A DNA stretch of 64,000 nucleotides, taken from positions 58,817-122,816 of the forward strand of contig CAMCVF010000006.1 of NCBI GenBank assembly GCA_945881735.1, read 5' to 3'. Below are positions 1 to 12,011 of the stretch, piece by piece (position 1 is the stretch's first letter; each line of letters begins with the position of its first letter). The position numbers were made by a program, and so were the translations under genes. The notes under the pieces are model-generated. The model searched no databases. It was not told the origin of the DNA and saw only the letters and a list, made by a program, of their open reading frames with translations. This stretch comes from Methylotenera oryzisoli (lineage in GTDB: Bacteria; Pseudomonadota; Gammaproteobacteria; Burkholderiales; Methylophilaceae).

Positions 1-422
1 TAATGTGTTTTACGTAAGCGCTCAATGGCTTGAATCTGCGCCATTGCTTCCGATAACTCAGCTTGTGCTTTGGCATAATCCATATCAGAAGTACGATTTT
101 TCATGGCTTCTAATGCCGCTTCTTTTGCTGCAATCGCTTTGGCTTCATCCAAATCATGACCACGCACTGCCGTATCAGCCAGTACAGTAATCATGCCTGG
201 TTGTACTTCTAATAAGCCGCCAGAAATAAAAATGACGACCTCTTCAGCAGCATCCGCTAATTGAATGCGTAACGCACCCGGTTTGATTGTGGTAATCATT
301 GGTGCGTGATTTGGGTAAATACCCACTTCACCAGCACCCGCAGGTGCAACCACAAATTCGGCTTCGCCTGAGAATATGCTTGCTTCTGCGCTTACTACAT
401 CGATATGAACAGTATTTGCCAT
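1..422 (-). CDS. atpC: ATP synthase F1 epsilon subunit (stop codon at window edge)
   Basis: Epsilon subunit of F1Fo ATP synthase, which joins the gamma stalk to the c-ring and restrains ATP hydrolysis. The N-terminal beta-sandwich reads as expected ([15 protein letters not shown], then an FISGG segment), followed by the two C-terminal helices rich in Ala, Lys and Glu. The window shows 140 codons, about the family length, and the next codon begins TA, so the stop is probably exactly at the edge. Two adjacent ATGs exist; the second (422) has an AAGGA ribosome site at better spacing. It is the last gene of the atp operon, 33 bases after atpD. Confidence 0.95.
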   Translation of the reverse strand, partial: MANTVHIDVVSAEASIFSGEAEFVVAPAGAGEVGIYPNHAPMITTIKPGALRIQLADAAEEVVIFISGGLLEVQPGMITVLADTAVRGHDLDEAKAIAAKEAALEAMKNRTSDMDYAKAQAELSEAMAQIQAIERLRKTH

Positions 423-455
423 CATTTATCCTTAAACTAAATTAATTAACTAAAC

Positions 456-1892
<1,437 letters not shown>

Positions 1893-1943
1893 CTATTCAA
1901 ACTATATTTTTGAATGTTAATTAAATTCTTTTTTAAGCTAACT

Positions 1944-2810
1944 TTATGCTACCGCTGCCGCGCCGCCTACAATTTCAGAAATCTCTTTAGTAATCGCTGC
2001 TTGACGTGCTTTGTTGTAAACCAGTTTTAAATCGCCAATTACTTGTTTAGCATTATCAGAAGCTGATTTCATCGCCACCATACGTGATGATTGTTCTGAT
2101 GCCATGTTTTCTGCAACCGCGTTGTAAACCAATGATTCAACATAACGCATCATCAATTGATCAACCACTGGTTTAGCTTCTGGCTCGTAGATATAATCCC
2201 AATGACCCGCAGGGCTTCCTAGTTTCTCACCACTTAAAGGAAGCAATTGCTCAACTACTGGCTCTTGCTTCATGGTGTTGATAAACTTGGTATAACTGAT
2301 ATAAAGCTGATCAATTTCACCCGCTTCATAGGCATCTAACATTACTTTAATTGTACCAATCAAGGTTACCAAATGTGGCACATCGCCCAAACCAGTAATA
2401 TGCGATTTAACATTGGCCCCTACACGATTCATAAAGCTAAAGCCTTTGTTACCAATTGCACTTACTGTTATGGCTTTGCCTTCAGTTTCCCAGTTTTTCA
2501 TTTGGTTAACAGATAAACGCAACATATTGGTGTTTAAACCGCCACACAAGCCTTTATCTGAGCTCACCACTATCAAACCCACATTTTTAACTACATCACG
2601 CTTAATCAAATAAGGGTGTTTGTACTCTGGGTTTGCAAATGACAAATGCGCCGCAACGTTACGAATTTTTTCTGCGTAAGGGCGTGATGCACGCATTCTA
2701 TCTTGCGCTTTTCGCATTTTAGAAGCTGCTACCATCTCCATCGCCTTGGTGATCTTGCGTGTATTTTCTACACTTTTGATCTTGGTTCTAATCTCTTTAC
2801 TACCAGCCAT
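1944..2810 (-). CDS. atpG: ATP synthase F1 gamma subunit
   Basis: Central rotor shaft of F1. The N-terminal helix starts [32 protein letters not shown], of which the [16 protein letters not shown] core is the family signature, and the C-terminal helix (about residues 235-280) carries the matching rotor coil. The Rossmann-like middle includes [11 protein letters not shown] near residue 85. At 288 residues it has the usual proteobacterial length. It sits 25 bases downstream of atpA and 60 upstream of atpD, so co-transcription is very likely. Confidence 0.98.
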   Translation of the reverse strand: MAGSKEIRTKIKSVENTRKITKAMEMVAASKMRKAQDRMRASRPYAEKIRNVAAHLSFANPEYKHPYLIKRDVVKNVGLIVVSSDKGLCGGLNTNMLRLSVNQMKNWETEGKAITVSAIGNKGFSFMNRVGANVKSHITGLGDVPHLVTLIGTIKVMLDAYEAGEIDQLYISYTKFINTMKQEPVVEQLLPLSGEKLGSPAGHWDYIYEPEAKPVVDQLMMRYVESLVYNAVAENMASEQSSRMVAMKSASDNAKQVIGDLKLVYNKARQAAITKEISEIVGGAAAVA

Positions 2811-2835
2811 TTTAAAGTCCTAGATAGTCAATTAA

Positions 2836-4377
2836 TTAGTACGCGTTTGTTGCTTTAAAGTCTTGAATTGCTGCTTCAACCGCTTTTTCGTTTTCGCCAG
2901 CTAAATCTTTGCTCGTTTCAATTCCGTCCATCAATTTAGCGTATTTAGAAGCCATAAAGCCGTGTAACGCGCTTTCAAAACCTAATACTTTATTGGTTGG
3001 AACGTCATCAAAATAGCCTTTATTTGCTGCTAATAACGTAATCGCCATTTTTGAAACGCTTAATGGTGCGTATTGCGCTTGTTTCATCAACTCAGTAAAC
3101 ATACGACCTCGGTCTAATTGTTTACGTGTTGCTTCATCCAAATCAGACGCGAACTGTGCAAACGCAGCCAATTCACGATATTGCGCTAATGCCAGACGCA
3201 CACCGCCACCAAGTTTCTTAATAACTTTAGTTTGAGCTGCACCACCCACGCGAGACACTGAAATACCAGCGTTAATCGCAGGACGTATACCAGCGTTGAA
3301 CAAGTCTGTTTCCAAGAAAATCTGTCCATCGGTAATTGAAATCACGTTGGTTGGAACGAAAGCAGAAACGTCACCAGCCGCTGTTTCAATCACTGGCAAT
3401 GCAGTTAATGAACCAGTTTTACCTTTAACAGCACCGTTAGTGAATTTTTCTACATATTCTTCATTCACTCTAGCGGCACGCTCTAATAAGCGTGAGTGAA
3501 TGTAGAACACGTCACCTGGGTAAGCTTCACGTCCTGGTGGGCGGCGTAATAGCAATGAAATTTGACGGTAAGCAATAGCTTGTTTAGTCAAATCATCATA
3601 AACAATTAACGCATCTTCACCGCGGTCACGGAAATACTCGCCCATTGTGCAACCAGCATATGGTGCCAAGAACTGTAATGCAGCAGAGTCAGAAGCAGTA
3701 GCTGCAACAACGATGGTGTATGCCATTGCGCCGTTTTCTTCAAGCTTACGTACCACATTAGCAACTGTGGAAGCCTTTTGTCCAATAGCCACGTAGATAC
3801 AGGTCATATTTTGACCTTTTTGGTTGATGATGGCATCAACTGCTACGGCTGTTTTACCTGTCTGACGGTCACCAATAATCAATTCTCGTTGACCACGACC
3901 AACTGGAACCATTGAATCCACTGATTTCAAGCCAGTTTGCACTGGTTGTGAAACAGATTTACGTGCAATAACGCCAGGCGCTACCTTTTCAATCTTATCC
4001 GTCATTTTTGCGTTAACTGGGCCTTTGCCATCAATCGGCTGACCCAACGCGTTCACTACGCGACCAATTAATTCTGGACCCACTGGCACTTCTAAAATAC
4101 GACCTGTACATTTAACTGTATCGCCTTCAGTAATGTGCTCGTAATCACCTAAAACTACTGCACCCACTGAATCGCGCTCTAAGTTTAAAGCTAGACCAAA
4201 AGTGTTGCCTGGGAATTCGATCATCTCGCCAGCCATTACGTTTGAAAGGCCGTGAATACGTACGATACCGTCAGTAACTGAAATTACCGTACCTTGAGTA
4301 CGCGCTTCAGCTGAGGTAGAAAAATTTTCTAATCTGCTTTTAATCAGTTCACTGATTTCTGATGTGGATAACTGCAT
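2836..4377 (-). CDS. atpA: ATP synthase F1 alpha subunit
   Basis: Non-catalytic nucleotide-binding alpha subunit of F1. Walker A GDRQTGKT is at residues 169-176. The N-terminal amphipathic segment that contacts delta (residues 1-20) and the segment [19 protein letters not shown] typical of alpha are both present. Its 513 residues match the usual length. It is followed by atpG and preceded by atpH at an 18-base spacing. Confidence 0.98.
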   Translation of the reverse strand: MQLSTSEISELIKSRLENFSTSAEARTQGTVISVTDGIVRIHGLSNVMAGEMIEFPGNTFGLALNLERDSVGAVVLGDYEHITEGDTVKCTGRILEVPVGPELIGRVVNALGQPIDGKGPVNAKMTDKIEKVAPGVIARKSVSQPVQTGLKSVDSMVPVGRGQRELIIGDRQTGKTAVAVDAIINQKGQNMTCIYVAIGQKASTVANVVRKLEENGAMAYTIVVAATASDSAALQFLAPYAGCTMGEYFRDRGEDALIVYDDLTKQAIAYRQISLLLRRPPGREAYPGDVFYIHSRLLERAARVNEEYVEKFTNGAVKGKTGSLTALPVIETAAGDVSAFVPTNVISITDGQIFLETDLFNAGIRPAINAGISVSRVGGAAQTKVIKKLGGGVRLALAQYRELAAFAQFASDLDEATRKQLDRGRMFTELMKQAQYAPLSVSKMAITLLAANKGYFDDVPTNKVLGFESALHGFMASKYAKLMDGIETSKDLAGENEKAVEAAIQDFKATNAY

Positions 4378-4395
4378 TTATGTCTCTCCTGTGCC

Positions 4396-4932
4396 TTATG
4401 CTGAAAGCGTATAGGCTAAATTTTGTAACTGACCTTTGACGGACGCGTCTATCACGGTATCGCCAACAATAATTTTAATACCACCAATGAGTTCTGCATC
4501 TACAGACACATTAGCTTCAATCTTTTTGCCAAACTTAGTTTCAAGACGCTTTACTAAATCTTTTACTTCTGCCGCGCTTGGTTTAGCTGCCGCAATAATT
4601 TGCGCGTCCAGGGTGCCTTCATCAAGCGCTTTAAGTTCTTCGAACGCGCTTGCAATAGTCGGCAAAATGGACATGCGATTATATTCAACCAACACTTTAA
4701 TCAGGTTTTTTCCCTGCTCATTGAGTTTGTCGCCACACACTTTTAAAAAAGTATTTTGTAAATCGCTTGCCACTACTTTTGGGTCTTGGATGTAAGCTTG
4801 CATTTGCGCATCGCTAGAAACAGCAGTAGCAAAGCCTAACATCTCAGACCACTTAGCCAGCGATTTTTGCTCTTTACCAAGCTTGTAAGCGGCTACAGCA
4901 TAAGGCCGTGCAATGGTTGATATTTCAGCCAT
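4396..4932 (-). CDS. atpH: ATP synthase F1 delta subunit
   Basis: Delta subunit (OSCP homologue), which fixes the peripheral b stalk to the top of F1. The start MAEISTIARPYAVAAY and the C-terminal VDAELIGGIKIIVGDTVIDASVKGQL stretch (core IGGIKIIVGD) are the two conserved ends of the family. Length 178 residues is normal. Only 3 bases separate it from the atpF stop, which points to translational coupling within the operon. Confidence 0.97.
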   Translation of the reverse strand: MAEISTIARPYAVAAYKLGKEQKSLAKWSEMLGFATAVSSDAQMQAYIQDPKVVASDLQNTFLKVCGDKLNEQGKNLIKVLVEYNRMSILPTIASAFEELKALDEGTLDAQIIAAAKPSAAEVKDLVKRLETKFGKKIEANVSVDAELIGGIKIIVGDTVIDASVKGQLQNLAYTLSA

Positions 4933-4935
4933 AAC

Positions 4936-5406
4936 TTATAGCTCCGCGGCTAGTTTAGAAAGCATTTCAGAATGCGCTTTGCCATCAATTTCTTTACGCA
5001 AGATTTTCTCAGCGCCTGCAATTGCCAATGCTGAAACTTGCGCACGTAAACCTTCTTTAGCACGGTTTACTTCTTGATCAATTTCAGCTTTTGCACCTGT
5101 AATGATACGGTCGCCTTCAGCTTTAGCATTGCCCTTAGCTTCTTCAACGATTTGTGTCGCACGTTTTTCAGCTTGACCAATAATCTCGCTGGCTTTTTGT
5201 TTGGCCTCGTTAAGTGTGGCTTCTGATTTTTTAGCGGCTACTTCTAAGGCACTTTTGCCTTCTTGTGCTGCTGCCAAACCATCGGCAATTTCCTTTTGGC
5301 GTGTTTCAATCGCTTTTAACAGCGGTGGCCAAACGAATTTCACTGTGAACCAAATCAACACAGCAAATGCGATAGCTTGTGCGATCAGTGTAAAGTTAAT
5401 ATTCAT
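4936..5406 (-). CDS. atpF: ATP synthase Fo b subunit
   Basis: Peripheral-stalk b subunit. One membrane helix occupies about residues 5-27 (ending FVWPPL), followed by a long charged Ala/Lys/Glu coiled coil that dimerises and reaches F1 through delta. Its 156 residues match the E. coli form; I see a single b gene, as expected for a bacterium without a b/b' pair. It lies between atpE and atpH. Confidence 0.97.
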   Translation of the reverse strand: MNINFTLIAQAIAFAVLIWFTVKFVWPPLLKAIETRQKEIADGLAAAQEGKSALEVAAKKSEATLNEAKQKASEIIGQAEKRATQIVEEAKGNAKAEGDRIITGAKAEIDQEVNRAKEGLRAQVSALAIAGAEKILRKEIDGKAHSEMLSKLAAEL

Positions 5407-5481
5407 GTTTAATCCAATTAAATTAAGTCAGTATAAAAATTTGAGTCATACGCTTTTATATTAAAAGTATGACTCAAAAAA

Positions 5482-5766
<285 letters not shown>

Positions 5767-5816
5767 TCAAAAATTAAATTACAACAACTTAATAGTTTAA
5801 AACTAACTACAAACTT

Positions 5817-6632
5817 TTAATGGCTTTCGTGCGCCATCGCTAAATAAACAACCGTCAACATCATAAAAATAAATGCTTGTAATGCCACGATTAGAATATG
5901 GAAGATTGACCAGCCAGCGCCTAAAATCGAACCGAAAATAGTGCCAGATAAACCTGTTGCTGCCCACATACCGAGTAACAAAAAAATCACTTCCCCTGCA
6001 TACATATTTCCGAAAAGACGCAATGAGTGTGAAAGTGGTTTTGAAACGTATTCGATTAAATTAAACAAGAAGTTAAGCGGCAATACCCAAATTTTGGTAC
6101 CAAAAGGTGAGTAGAATAATTCATGAATCCAACCACCAAAGCCTTTAACTTTAATTGAGAAGAAAATCATTAAAATCCATACCGACAAGGCTAAAGCGAA
6201 TGTAGTATTGATGTCTGATGTTGGCACAGCACGCCAAGTATCTAAACCAATTGCATGCATAAGTTTGGCAAAAATATCAACTGGCAGGAAATCCATGGCG
6301 TTCATGGCGAACACCCATAAAAAAACCGTCAGTGCTGTTGGAGCAATAAAGCTATGACGGTTGCCATGGAAAATATTCTTAACTTGGTCATCCACAAAAC
6401 CAAAAACTAATTCAATAAACGCTTGGCGTTTTGTTGGAATGCCAGCCGTTGCACCGCGCGCTACCCACCATACAAAACCCATTACCAAAAAGCCTAAAAT
6501 AACAGACATAATCAAAGTATCGATATGCAATGTCCAAAAACTACCATTGCCAACAGATTGCGCATTAAAACTTAAATGATGCGAAATATACTGTGACGGG
6601 GTGAGTGCGTGTTCTGCGTGTTCTGTAGCCAT
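5817..6632 (-). CDS. atpB: ATP synthase Fo a subunit
   Basis: Membrane a subunit that provides the proton half-channels next to the c-ring. It is a polytopic protein with five to six hydrophobic segments. The essential arginine is Arg205 in [14 protein letters not shown]. Its 271 residues match the family. The gene stands 62 bases upstream of atpE and about 115 bases downstream of atpI. Confidence 0.97.
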   Translation of the reverse strand: MATEHAEHALTPSQYISHHLSFNAQSVGNGSFWTLHIDTLIMSVILGFLVMGFVWWVARGATAGIPTKRQAFIELVFGFVDDQVKNIFHGNRHSFIAPTALTVFLWVFAMNAMDFLPVDIFAKLMHAIGLDTWRAVPTSDINTTFALALSVWILMIFFSIKVKGFGGWIHELFYSPFGTKIWVLPLNFLFNLIEYVSKPLSHSLRLFGNMYAGEVIFLLLGMWAATGLSGTIFGSILGAGWSIFHILIVALQAFIFMMLTVVYLAMAHESH

Positions 6633-6747
6633 ATCAATCCGAATTGCCTTAATTTACGAGGCGTTTAATTAAAAGTTATTTTGGTTAAATTCTAAAAACT
6701 TAATTTTCTCTTACAGCTTGCTAAACTTTTCACATAATTCAATAATT

Positions 6748-7167
6748 TTATATTTCTAATTCAGTTTTATCTAGCTTGCTCATAGCAGCCCCTGAAAACA
6801 AAGCAGATGCCGCTAATCCTGCAATTAGCGCAAATGGCACCAATTGTTTGTACACCTTAAACATAATAAACAGCAGCACAATAATAATCACAATTTTAAC
6901 GGCTTCTGCTTTAAGCAAGTTTACCAATACTGTTGCGGCTTCTTTACTACGGCGCTGCGCGATTTTAGAAGCGAAAAACGCGCCTATCGCCACTGATAAT
7001 CCGCCAGAAATGGCTGAAACACCAGCATGCGCGCCCGAAACAATCACCGCTATTACCGCTACTACTAATGTTGCTATTAACTGCAATTGCAACATTTTAT
7101 TAAATATTTTATTTGAATCTATAATGCTTGTTGATAAGCTTGACGCAGATTTTTGCTCTTCTGTCAT
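6748..7167 (-). CDS. atpI: ATP synthase subunit I-like assembly protein
   Basis: Small membrane protein encoded first in the atp operon. Four hydrophobic segments are visible (roughly residues 30-50, 53-68, 88-105, 110-130), the pattern of AtpI, which is thought to help c-ring assembly or Mg2+ supply and is not essential. The sequence itself is poorly conserved in this family, so the call rests on topology, length (139 residues) and position before atpB. Upstream on the same strand, TTGACT at 7254-7249 could be a -35 element, but I find no convincing -10. Confidence 0.85.
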   Translation of the reverse strand: MTEEQKSASSLSTSIIDSNKIFNKMLQLQLIATLVVAVIAVIVSGAHAGVSAISGGLSVAIGAFFASKIAQRRSKEAATVLVNLLKAEAVKIVIIIVLLFIMFKVYKQLVPFALIAGLAASALFSGAAMSKLDKTELEI

Positions 7168-7300
7168 TTTCGTTTTCCTGCCATTTCATTTTGATTAAAA
7201 AATGGGCTCATCAGCAAAGTCGGCGATTTTGAATTATTAAGCATTTTTAGTCAAGTAATAAGTGCAAGTATTACAACAAGTTTCGCGCAAAATGAAACAC

Positions 7301-8149
7301 TTAGCGCGATATTTTGCGAATAATGTCATCTAACTGATCTAAATTGGCGTAACTTATTTTAAGCAAGCCAGAACCGTTTTGCTTTGCCGAAATATTTACG
7401 CTGGCGCCTATTTTTTCGCTTAATGAGTTTTCCAGCGCTAAAACGTCATGATTAACAGCGGTTTTCTGAGCAGCGGACGCGCTATTTTGCGCTAATTTTT
7501 TGACCAGGTTTTCTACATCACGAACAGACAAGTCCTGTTGCACAATTTTATTAGCCAGCATAATCTGTTGCGCTGCATCCAAGCCAATTAACGCTCTGGC
7601 ATGGCCCATATCCAGCTTGTTATGCATTAACATGGCTTGTACTGTCGCACTTAGTGATAACAATCGCAGCAAATTGGAAACGGCCGCGCGTGAACGACCA
7701 ACGGCACTAGCGGCTTTTTCATGTGTCATTTCAAACTCGTCAATTAAACGCTTAATGCCTTGTGCCTCTTCTAACGGGTTTAAATTTTCACGCTGAATAT
7801 TCTCAATCAAGGCCATCGCAAGCGCTGATTCATCGGCGATATCGCGCACCAATACCGGCAATTCTGCCAAACCTGCAATTTGTGAAGCGCGCCAGCGGCG
7901 TTCACCGGCGATGATTTCATATTTATTAGCACCAATATTTCTAACCAAAATCGGCTGCATAATGCCTTGGCTGCTAATCGATTCTGCCAAGGTTTGTAAT
8001 GCTGCATCATCCATATACGAGCGGGGCTGATATTTGCCAGGTTGCAACTGGTCAACTTTTAACATCATTAACGCTTCGCTTTGCGCCATTTCATCATCAT
8101 TTGCCAGCAAGGCATCTAAGCCACGCCCTAAACCTTTTAATTTAACCAT
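7301..8149 (-). CDS. parB: Chromosome partitioning protein ParB
   Basis: ParB/Spo0J-type CTP-dependent clamp that loads at parS and spreads over the origin. N-terminal KGLGRGLDALL (residues 5-15) is the ParA-stimulating motif. GERRWR at 82-87 and ENIQREN at 116-122 are the CTP-binding and spreading motifs, followed by a helix-turn-helix around 140-165 and a C-terminal dimerisation domain. The gene overlaps parA by 8 bases, so the two are one translational unit. Three candidate parS sites occur in this window (10002, 11581, 19072). Confidence 0.98.
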   Translation of the reverse strand: MVKLKGLGRGLDALLANDDEMAQSEALMMLKVDQLQPGKYQPRSYMDDAALQTLAESISSQGIMQPILVRNIGANKYEIIAGERRWRASQIAGLAELPVLVRDIADESALAMALIENIQRENLNPLEEAQGIKRLIDEFEMTHEKAASAVGRSRAAVSNLLRLLSLSATVQAMLMHNKLDMGHARALIGLDAAQQIMLANKIVQQDLSVRDVENLVKKLAQNSASAAQKTAVNHDVLALENSLSEKIGASVNISAKQNGSGLLKISYANLDQLDDIIRKISR

Positions 8150-8930
8150 TTTGAATGCTTGCTCCAGCTAATTGCGGATTTTTATTAATAATTTCGGCTG
8201 CTAAATCCAAATAGGCCACAGCGCCTTTAGAAGATTTGTCATAGATCAACACAGGCAAGCCATAACTCGGCGCCTCGGCTAAACGAATATTGCGCGGAAT
8301 TACCGTGGTATAAACTTTACTACCAAAATGGCTGACTAACTGCGCCGATACTTGGTTTGCCAGCATATTGCGATTATCAAACATGGTACGCAATAAGCCT
8401 TCAATTTCTAATTTTGGGTTTAAGTGCGCGCGCACTTTTTTGATGGTATTCACCAAATCGGATAAGCCTTCTAGCGCATAATATTCGCACTGCATAGGAA
8501 TCATCACGGTATCAGCGGCGGTTAAAGCATTAACCGTTACTAAATTGAGGGCTGGAGGGCAATCCAATAACACATAATCGTATCCTGTTACTTTTGCCAG
8601 CGCTTGCTTTAATCGCAGTTCGCGCGCCAGCTCATTTACCAGCTCCACTTCTGCGCCTGCAAGCTCACGATTGGAAGGGGCGATATCAAAACCGCCTTTT
8701 TCACTTTTAACAATTACTTCATTTAAAGTTTTTTCGCCAATTAATACATGGTAAATACTCAGCTTAAGATGTGCTTTATCAATACCGCTACCCGTACTGG
8801 CATTGCCTTGCGGATCTAAATCTACCAGTAATACTTGTTTATGTTGTGCAACCAAACTAGCAGCCAAATTCACACAAGTAGTGGTTTTACCCACGCCGCC
8901 TTTTTGATTAGTAATCGCTAATATTTTCAT
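8142..8930 (-). CDS. parA: Chromosome partitioning ATPase ParA
   Basis: Soj/ParA ATPase that binds DNA non-specifically and moves ParB-origin complexes. The deviant Walker A, KGGVGKTT, is at residues 10-17 counted from the ATG at 8930; an in-frame TTG one codon earlier is an unlikely start. The Walker B region DYVLLDCPPAL is intact. Its 262 residues are typical of the chromosomal class without an N-terminal DNA-binding domain. It follows rsmG by 10 bases, the usual rsmG-parA-parB order. Confidence 0.98.
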   Translation of the reverse strand: MKILAITNQKGGVGKTTTCVNLAASLVAQHKQVLLVDLDPQGNASTGSGIDKAHLKLSIYHVLIGEKTLNEVIVKSEKGGFDIAPSNRELAGAEVELVNELARELRLKQALAKVTGYDYVLLDCPPALNLVTVNALTAADTVMIPMQCEYYALEGLSDLVNTIKKVRAHLNPKLEIEGLLRTMFDNRNMLANQVSAQLVSHFGSKVYTTVIPRNIRLAEAPSYGLPVLIYDKSSKGAVAYLDLAAEIINKNPQLAGASIQNG

Positions 8931-8940
8931 CAATTATTCT

Positions 8941-9570
8941 TTAAGCTTTTATGTATGTATTATTAAAGACTAGCAAATGCCGCTCAGCATCTAAATCTGG
9001 CACTTTTAAGACAATCACCTGTTTGGGTGCAAGCGGCAAACCTTCTAACTCATCTGCTGGCATTACACCTTTCATCGCAAGCCATTGCCCATTTTCTGCA
9101 ATCAAATGTTTGGTTAAATTAATAAACAAAGCTATTTCTGAAAAGGCACGCGAAATTACTATTTCAAAAGGAGCAACAGGCTTAAAATCTTCTACCCGCG
9201 CATGTACCGGCGTTAAATTATCTAAACCTAACTCACCTTTTACCTGGCGCATAAAAATCACTTTTTTCTGCACCGCATCAATGGTGGTTACTTGCAGTTC
9301 TGGCTTACATATCGCCAACACAACGCCTGGCAAACCCCCGCCACTTCCTACATCTAGTAAATTTTTGCTATTCACATACGGCAATACACTTAAGCTATCC
9401 AGCAAATGTAAGGTCACCATTTCTAAAGGATCGCGCACTGCGGTAAGGTTATATACCTTGTTCCACTTTTGCAAAAGCGCCATATAGGCCAGTAATTTTT
9501 TCTGCACCTCATCAGATAGTGCCAAGCTCATGCAAGCAATACCTTGCTCCAATAATGCGGCTGGACTCAT
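8941..9570 (-). CDS. rsmG: 16S rRNA (guanine527-N7) methyltransferase RsmG
   Basis: SAM-dependent methyltransferase that modifies G527 of 16S rRNA; also called GidB. The SAM-binding motif [17 protein letters not shown] lies near residues 66-82, and the N-terminal [14 protein letters not shown] segment is the family hallmark. The start ATG overlaps the mnmG stop in an ATGA arrangement, implying coupled translation. Length 209 residues is normal. Confidence 0.97.
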   Translation of the reverse strand: MSPAALLEQGIACMSLALSDEVQKKLLAYMALLQKWNKVYNLTAVRDPLEMVTLHLLDSLSVLPYVNSKNLLDVGSGGGLPGVVLAICKPELQVTTIDAVQKKVIFMRQVKGELGLDNLTPVHARVEDFKPVAPFEIVISRAFSEIALFINLTKHLIAENGQWLAMKGVMPADELEGLPLAPKQVIVLKVPDLDAERHLLVFNNTYIKA

Positions 9571-11489
9571 GCAGCTTGCGTATCAGAATTAATACTGTTT
9601 TGGCTGACCTGTTTTTTATGTTTACGCTTTAAATATACTAGCAATAATGAAATAGTGGCTGGCGTAATTCCTGAAATGCGGCCTGCTTGACCAATCGTTT
9701 CAGGCTTGTGCGCCAACAATTTTTGCCGCGCCTCAATACTTAAACCATGCACATCGGCATAATCCACATCAGCCAATTTAATATTTTCACTGCCTTTTTG
9801 TTTGGTAATTTCTTCTTGCTGGCGCGTGATATAGCCTTGATATTTCGCCGCGATTTCCACTTGCTCACGGACAGAATCATCAAGCTCACCCATGCCTAAC
9901 TCACCCAAACTTAGCACGCCATCATAAGATACCTCTGGGCGACGCAGCAATTCAAACAAGCTATATTCATGCTCTAAGGGCTTACCCAAAATCGCGACTT
10001 GTGTTTCACGTGAAACAACATCGGTGGCCACTTGTACAAAAGTCTTTTTAAGGCGCCCTTGCTCGCGTGATATGGCTTCTAGTTTTTTCTCAAAAGCCGC
10101 CCAACGCGCGTCATCTACCAAGCCAAGCTCACGACCTTTGGCAGTTAGGCGCATATCTGCATTGTCTTCACGCAGCTGTAAACGGTATTCCGCACGACTG
10201 GTAAACATACGGTAAGGCTCTGTGACGCCTGTAGTAATTAAGTCATCCACTAACACGCCCAAATAAGCCTCATCACGGGCAGGGCACCAACTGTCCTTAC
10301 CTTGCGCATACAATGCCGCATTTGCACCTGCAAGCAATCCCTGTGCGGCGGCTTCTTCATAGCCTGTTGTACCATTAATTTGGCCTGCAAAAAACAAACC
10401 TTGTACGCTTTTGGTTTCCAGGCTGGATTTCAAGCTGCGCGGATCGTAGTAATCGTACTCAATGGCGTAGCCCGGGCGCAAAATATGTGCGTTTTCTAAA
10501 CCATTTATCGAGCGCACCAATGCCAGTTGGATATCAAATGGCAAGCTGGTTGAGATACCATTCGGATAAATCTCATTGGTGGTTAGGCCTTCTGGTTCTA
10601 AAAATAACTGATGCGATTCTTTATCGGCAAAGCGATGAATTTTATCTTCTACACTTGGGCAATAGCGCGGGCCAACCCCCTCAATCACACCTGTATACAT
10701 AGGTGAGCGGTCTAAGCCGCTGCGAATAATGTCATGCGTGCGTTCATTGGTGTGTGTAATCCAGCACGGCACTTGTTTTGGATGTTGCGCCACATTGCCC
10801 ATAAATGAGAATACAGGGGAAGGGTTATCGCCCGGTTGTTCCAACATTACGCTGTAATCAATGGTGCGGCCATCAATGCGCGGCGGGGTGCCTGTTTTAA
10901 GCCTGCCTGCTGGCAAACCAATTTCGCGCAAACGCGCTGCTAATGAGATTGCTGGCGGGTCTCCTGCGCGGCCTGCGCTGTAGTTTTGCAAACCTACATG
11001 AATCAGCCCCCCCAAAAAAGTACCTGCTGTTAACACAACACTTCTCGATTTAAAGCGTAAACCAATTTGCGTCACCACACCTGCCGCGCTGTCACCCTCT
11101 AAAATAATGTCATCCACCGCTTGTTGAAACAACCACAGGTTTGGTTGGTTTTCTAGCTTGTGGCGCACCGCCGCTTTATACAAAATGCGGTCTGCCTGCG
11201 CACGCGTGGCGCGCACGGCAGGACCTTTTGAAGAGTTTAAAATACGAAATTGAATGCCGCCAATATCCGTTGCCTGCGCCATTACGCCGCCAAGCGCATC
11301 AATTTCTTTAACCAAATGGCCCTTGCCGATACCGCCAATACTGGGGTTGCAAGACATTTGACCTAAGGTTTCAATGTTGTGGCTTAATAAAAGTGTTTTT
11401 TGGCCCATACGTGCAGATGCCATTGCAGCTTCTGTCCCAGCATGTCCACCACCCACCACAATCACATCGAAAATATCTGGAAATTGCAT
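9567..11489 (-). CDS. mnmG: tRNA U34 carboxymethylaminomethyl modification enzyme MnmG
   Basis: FAD-binding partner of MnmE (GidA) that modifies wobble uridine in several tRNAs. The dinucleotide-binding motif GGGHAG is at residues 13-18, with [18 protein letters not shown] and [24 protein letters not shown] signatures following. Its 640 residues are full length. A perfect parS palindrome is embedded in the coding sequence at 10002-10017, where it encodes part of VVSRETQ. It heads the mnmG-rsmG-parA-parB unit. Confidence 0.98.
   Translation of the reverse strand: MQFPDIFDVIVVGGGHAGTEAAMASARMGQKTLLLSHNIETLGQMSCNPSIGGIGKGHLVKEIDALGGVMAQATDIGGIQFRILNSSKGPAVRATRAQADRILYKAAVRHKLENQPNLWLFQQAVDDIILEGDSAAGVVTQIGLRFKSRSVVLTAGTFLGGLIHVGLQNYSAGRAGDPPAISLAARLREIGLPAGRLKTGTPPRIDGRTIDYSVMLEQPGDNPSPVFSFMGNVAQHPKQVPCWITHTNERTHDIIRSGLDRSPMYTGVIEGVGPRYCPSVEDKIHRFADKESHQLFLEPEGLTTNEIYPNGISTSLPFDIQLALVRSINGLENAHILRPGYAIEYDYYDPRSLKSSLETKSVQGLFFAGQINGTTGYEEAAAQGLLAGANAALYAQGKDSWCPARDEAYLGVLVDDLITTGVTEPYRMFTSRAEYRLQLREDNADMRLTAKGRELGLVDDARWAAFEKKLEAISREQGRLKKTFVQVATDVVSRETQVAILGKPLEHEYSLFELLRRPEVSYDGVLSLGELGMGELDDSVREQVEIAAKYQGYITRQQEEITKQKGSENIKLADVDYADVHGLSIEARQKLLAHKPETIGQAGRISGITPATISLLLVYLKRKHKKQVSQNSINSDTQAA
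10002..10017. other. parS: parS partition site inside mnmG
   Basis: The 16-base perfect palindrome TGTTTCACGTGAAACA closely matches the bacterial parS consensus. It falls inside the mnmG reading frame and is about 1.6 kb from the second copy and 1.1 kb from the start of parA. ParB from the nearby parAB unit is the expected ligand. Confidence 0.9.
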
Positions 11490-11580
11490 TGTTTTAAGCT
11501 TAAATTGTGCAAAAAAGAGATTTTACTGCAAAGGCGCTTCTAAGTCATTTAAAAACAGATATATAGGACTTAAATCTTAC

Positions 11581-11596
11581 TGTTTCACGTGAAACA
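11581..11596. other. parS: parS partition site upstream of mnmG
   Basis: A second identical perfect palindrome, TGTTTCACGTGAAACA, lies in the intergenic region 92 bases upstream of the mnmG start. Position near the origin and identity with the copy inside mnmG make this a strong parS call. Confidence 0.92.
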
Positions 11597-11646
11597 TCTC
11601 AAACGTTTACAAGGCAATGTATTGACGAATAAAGGAGTTCGCGCCT

Positions 11647-11950
11647 ATGGGGATAGTGGTAAATGCTTATAACGTTTTATCAATTGTAGTGCCTCTAATG
11701 CTAAAAGCCTATGTGGCACAACTAAAAATTTTATGCCGAATTAGTTTAAGAGAAAACGATGGCCAATATTCAAGAATATAAAGTCGCGCTAGCAGAATAC
11801 ATTTCATCTGTACATTTAGGTGCCTTACAAGGTATGGCAAGAAGATAACCATTGGTGTTAATAAAACAAGATTCGCATTTTGTTTCTTATGGCGACGCGG
11901 CTGAAAAAGCAACTGTTCGCGAAAACTTTTTAAACAAAAACTTATTTTAA
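11647..11950 (+). pseudogene. Possible decayed small gene between mnmG and mnmE
   Basis: The 522-base gap between mnmG and mnmE holds, besides parS, an AAGGAG ribosome site followed by ATG at 11647 and 44 codons. An overlapping frame runs from ATG 11759 for 29 codons to a TAA (11846-11848), and that same frame stays open for another 33 codons to the TAA at 11948-11950. The last stretch is followed directly by a rho-independent terminator. This looks like a short plus-strand gene broken by a frameshift and a stop. I recognise no family. Confidence 0.3.
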
Positions 11951-11953
11951 CGC

Positions 11954-11977
11954 AAGGCGATCCATGCGCCTTTTTTT
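11954..11977 (+). terminator. Rho-independent terminator
   Basis: Stem AAGGCG / CGCCTT (11954-11959 with 11967-11972), a 7-base loop and a following T run. It ends any plus-strand transcript from the decayed frame just upstream and faces the 3' end of mnmE. Confidence 0.75.
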
Positions 11978-12011
11978 GTAAACATTTATTTTAAATTTAT
12001 ATTTATGCCTA

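Noticed and set aside
4436..4795. Long plus-strand open frame opposite atpH
   Set aside because: It lies wholly within a conserved gene on the other strand and has no ribosome site or family resemblance; the same holds for frames opposite rsmG (8951-9487) and gyrB (20035-20586).
11709..11912. 67-codon minus-strand frame between mnmE and mnmG
   Set aside because: No ribosome site and an unlikely amino-acid composition; the plus-strand frames followed by a terminator are the better reading of this spacer.
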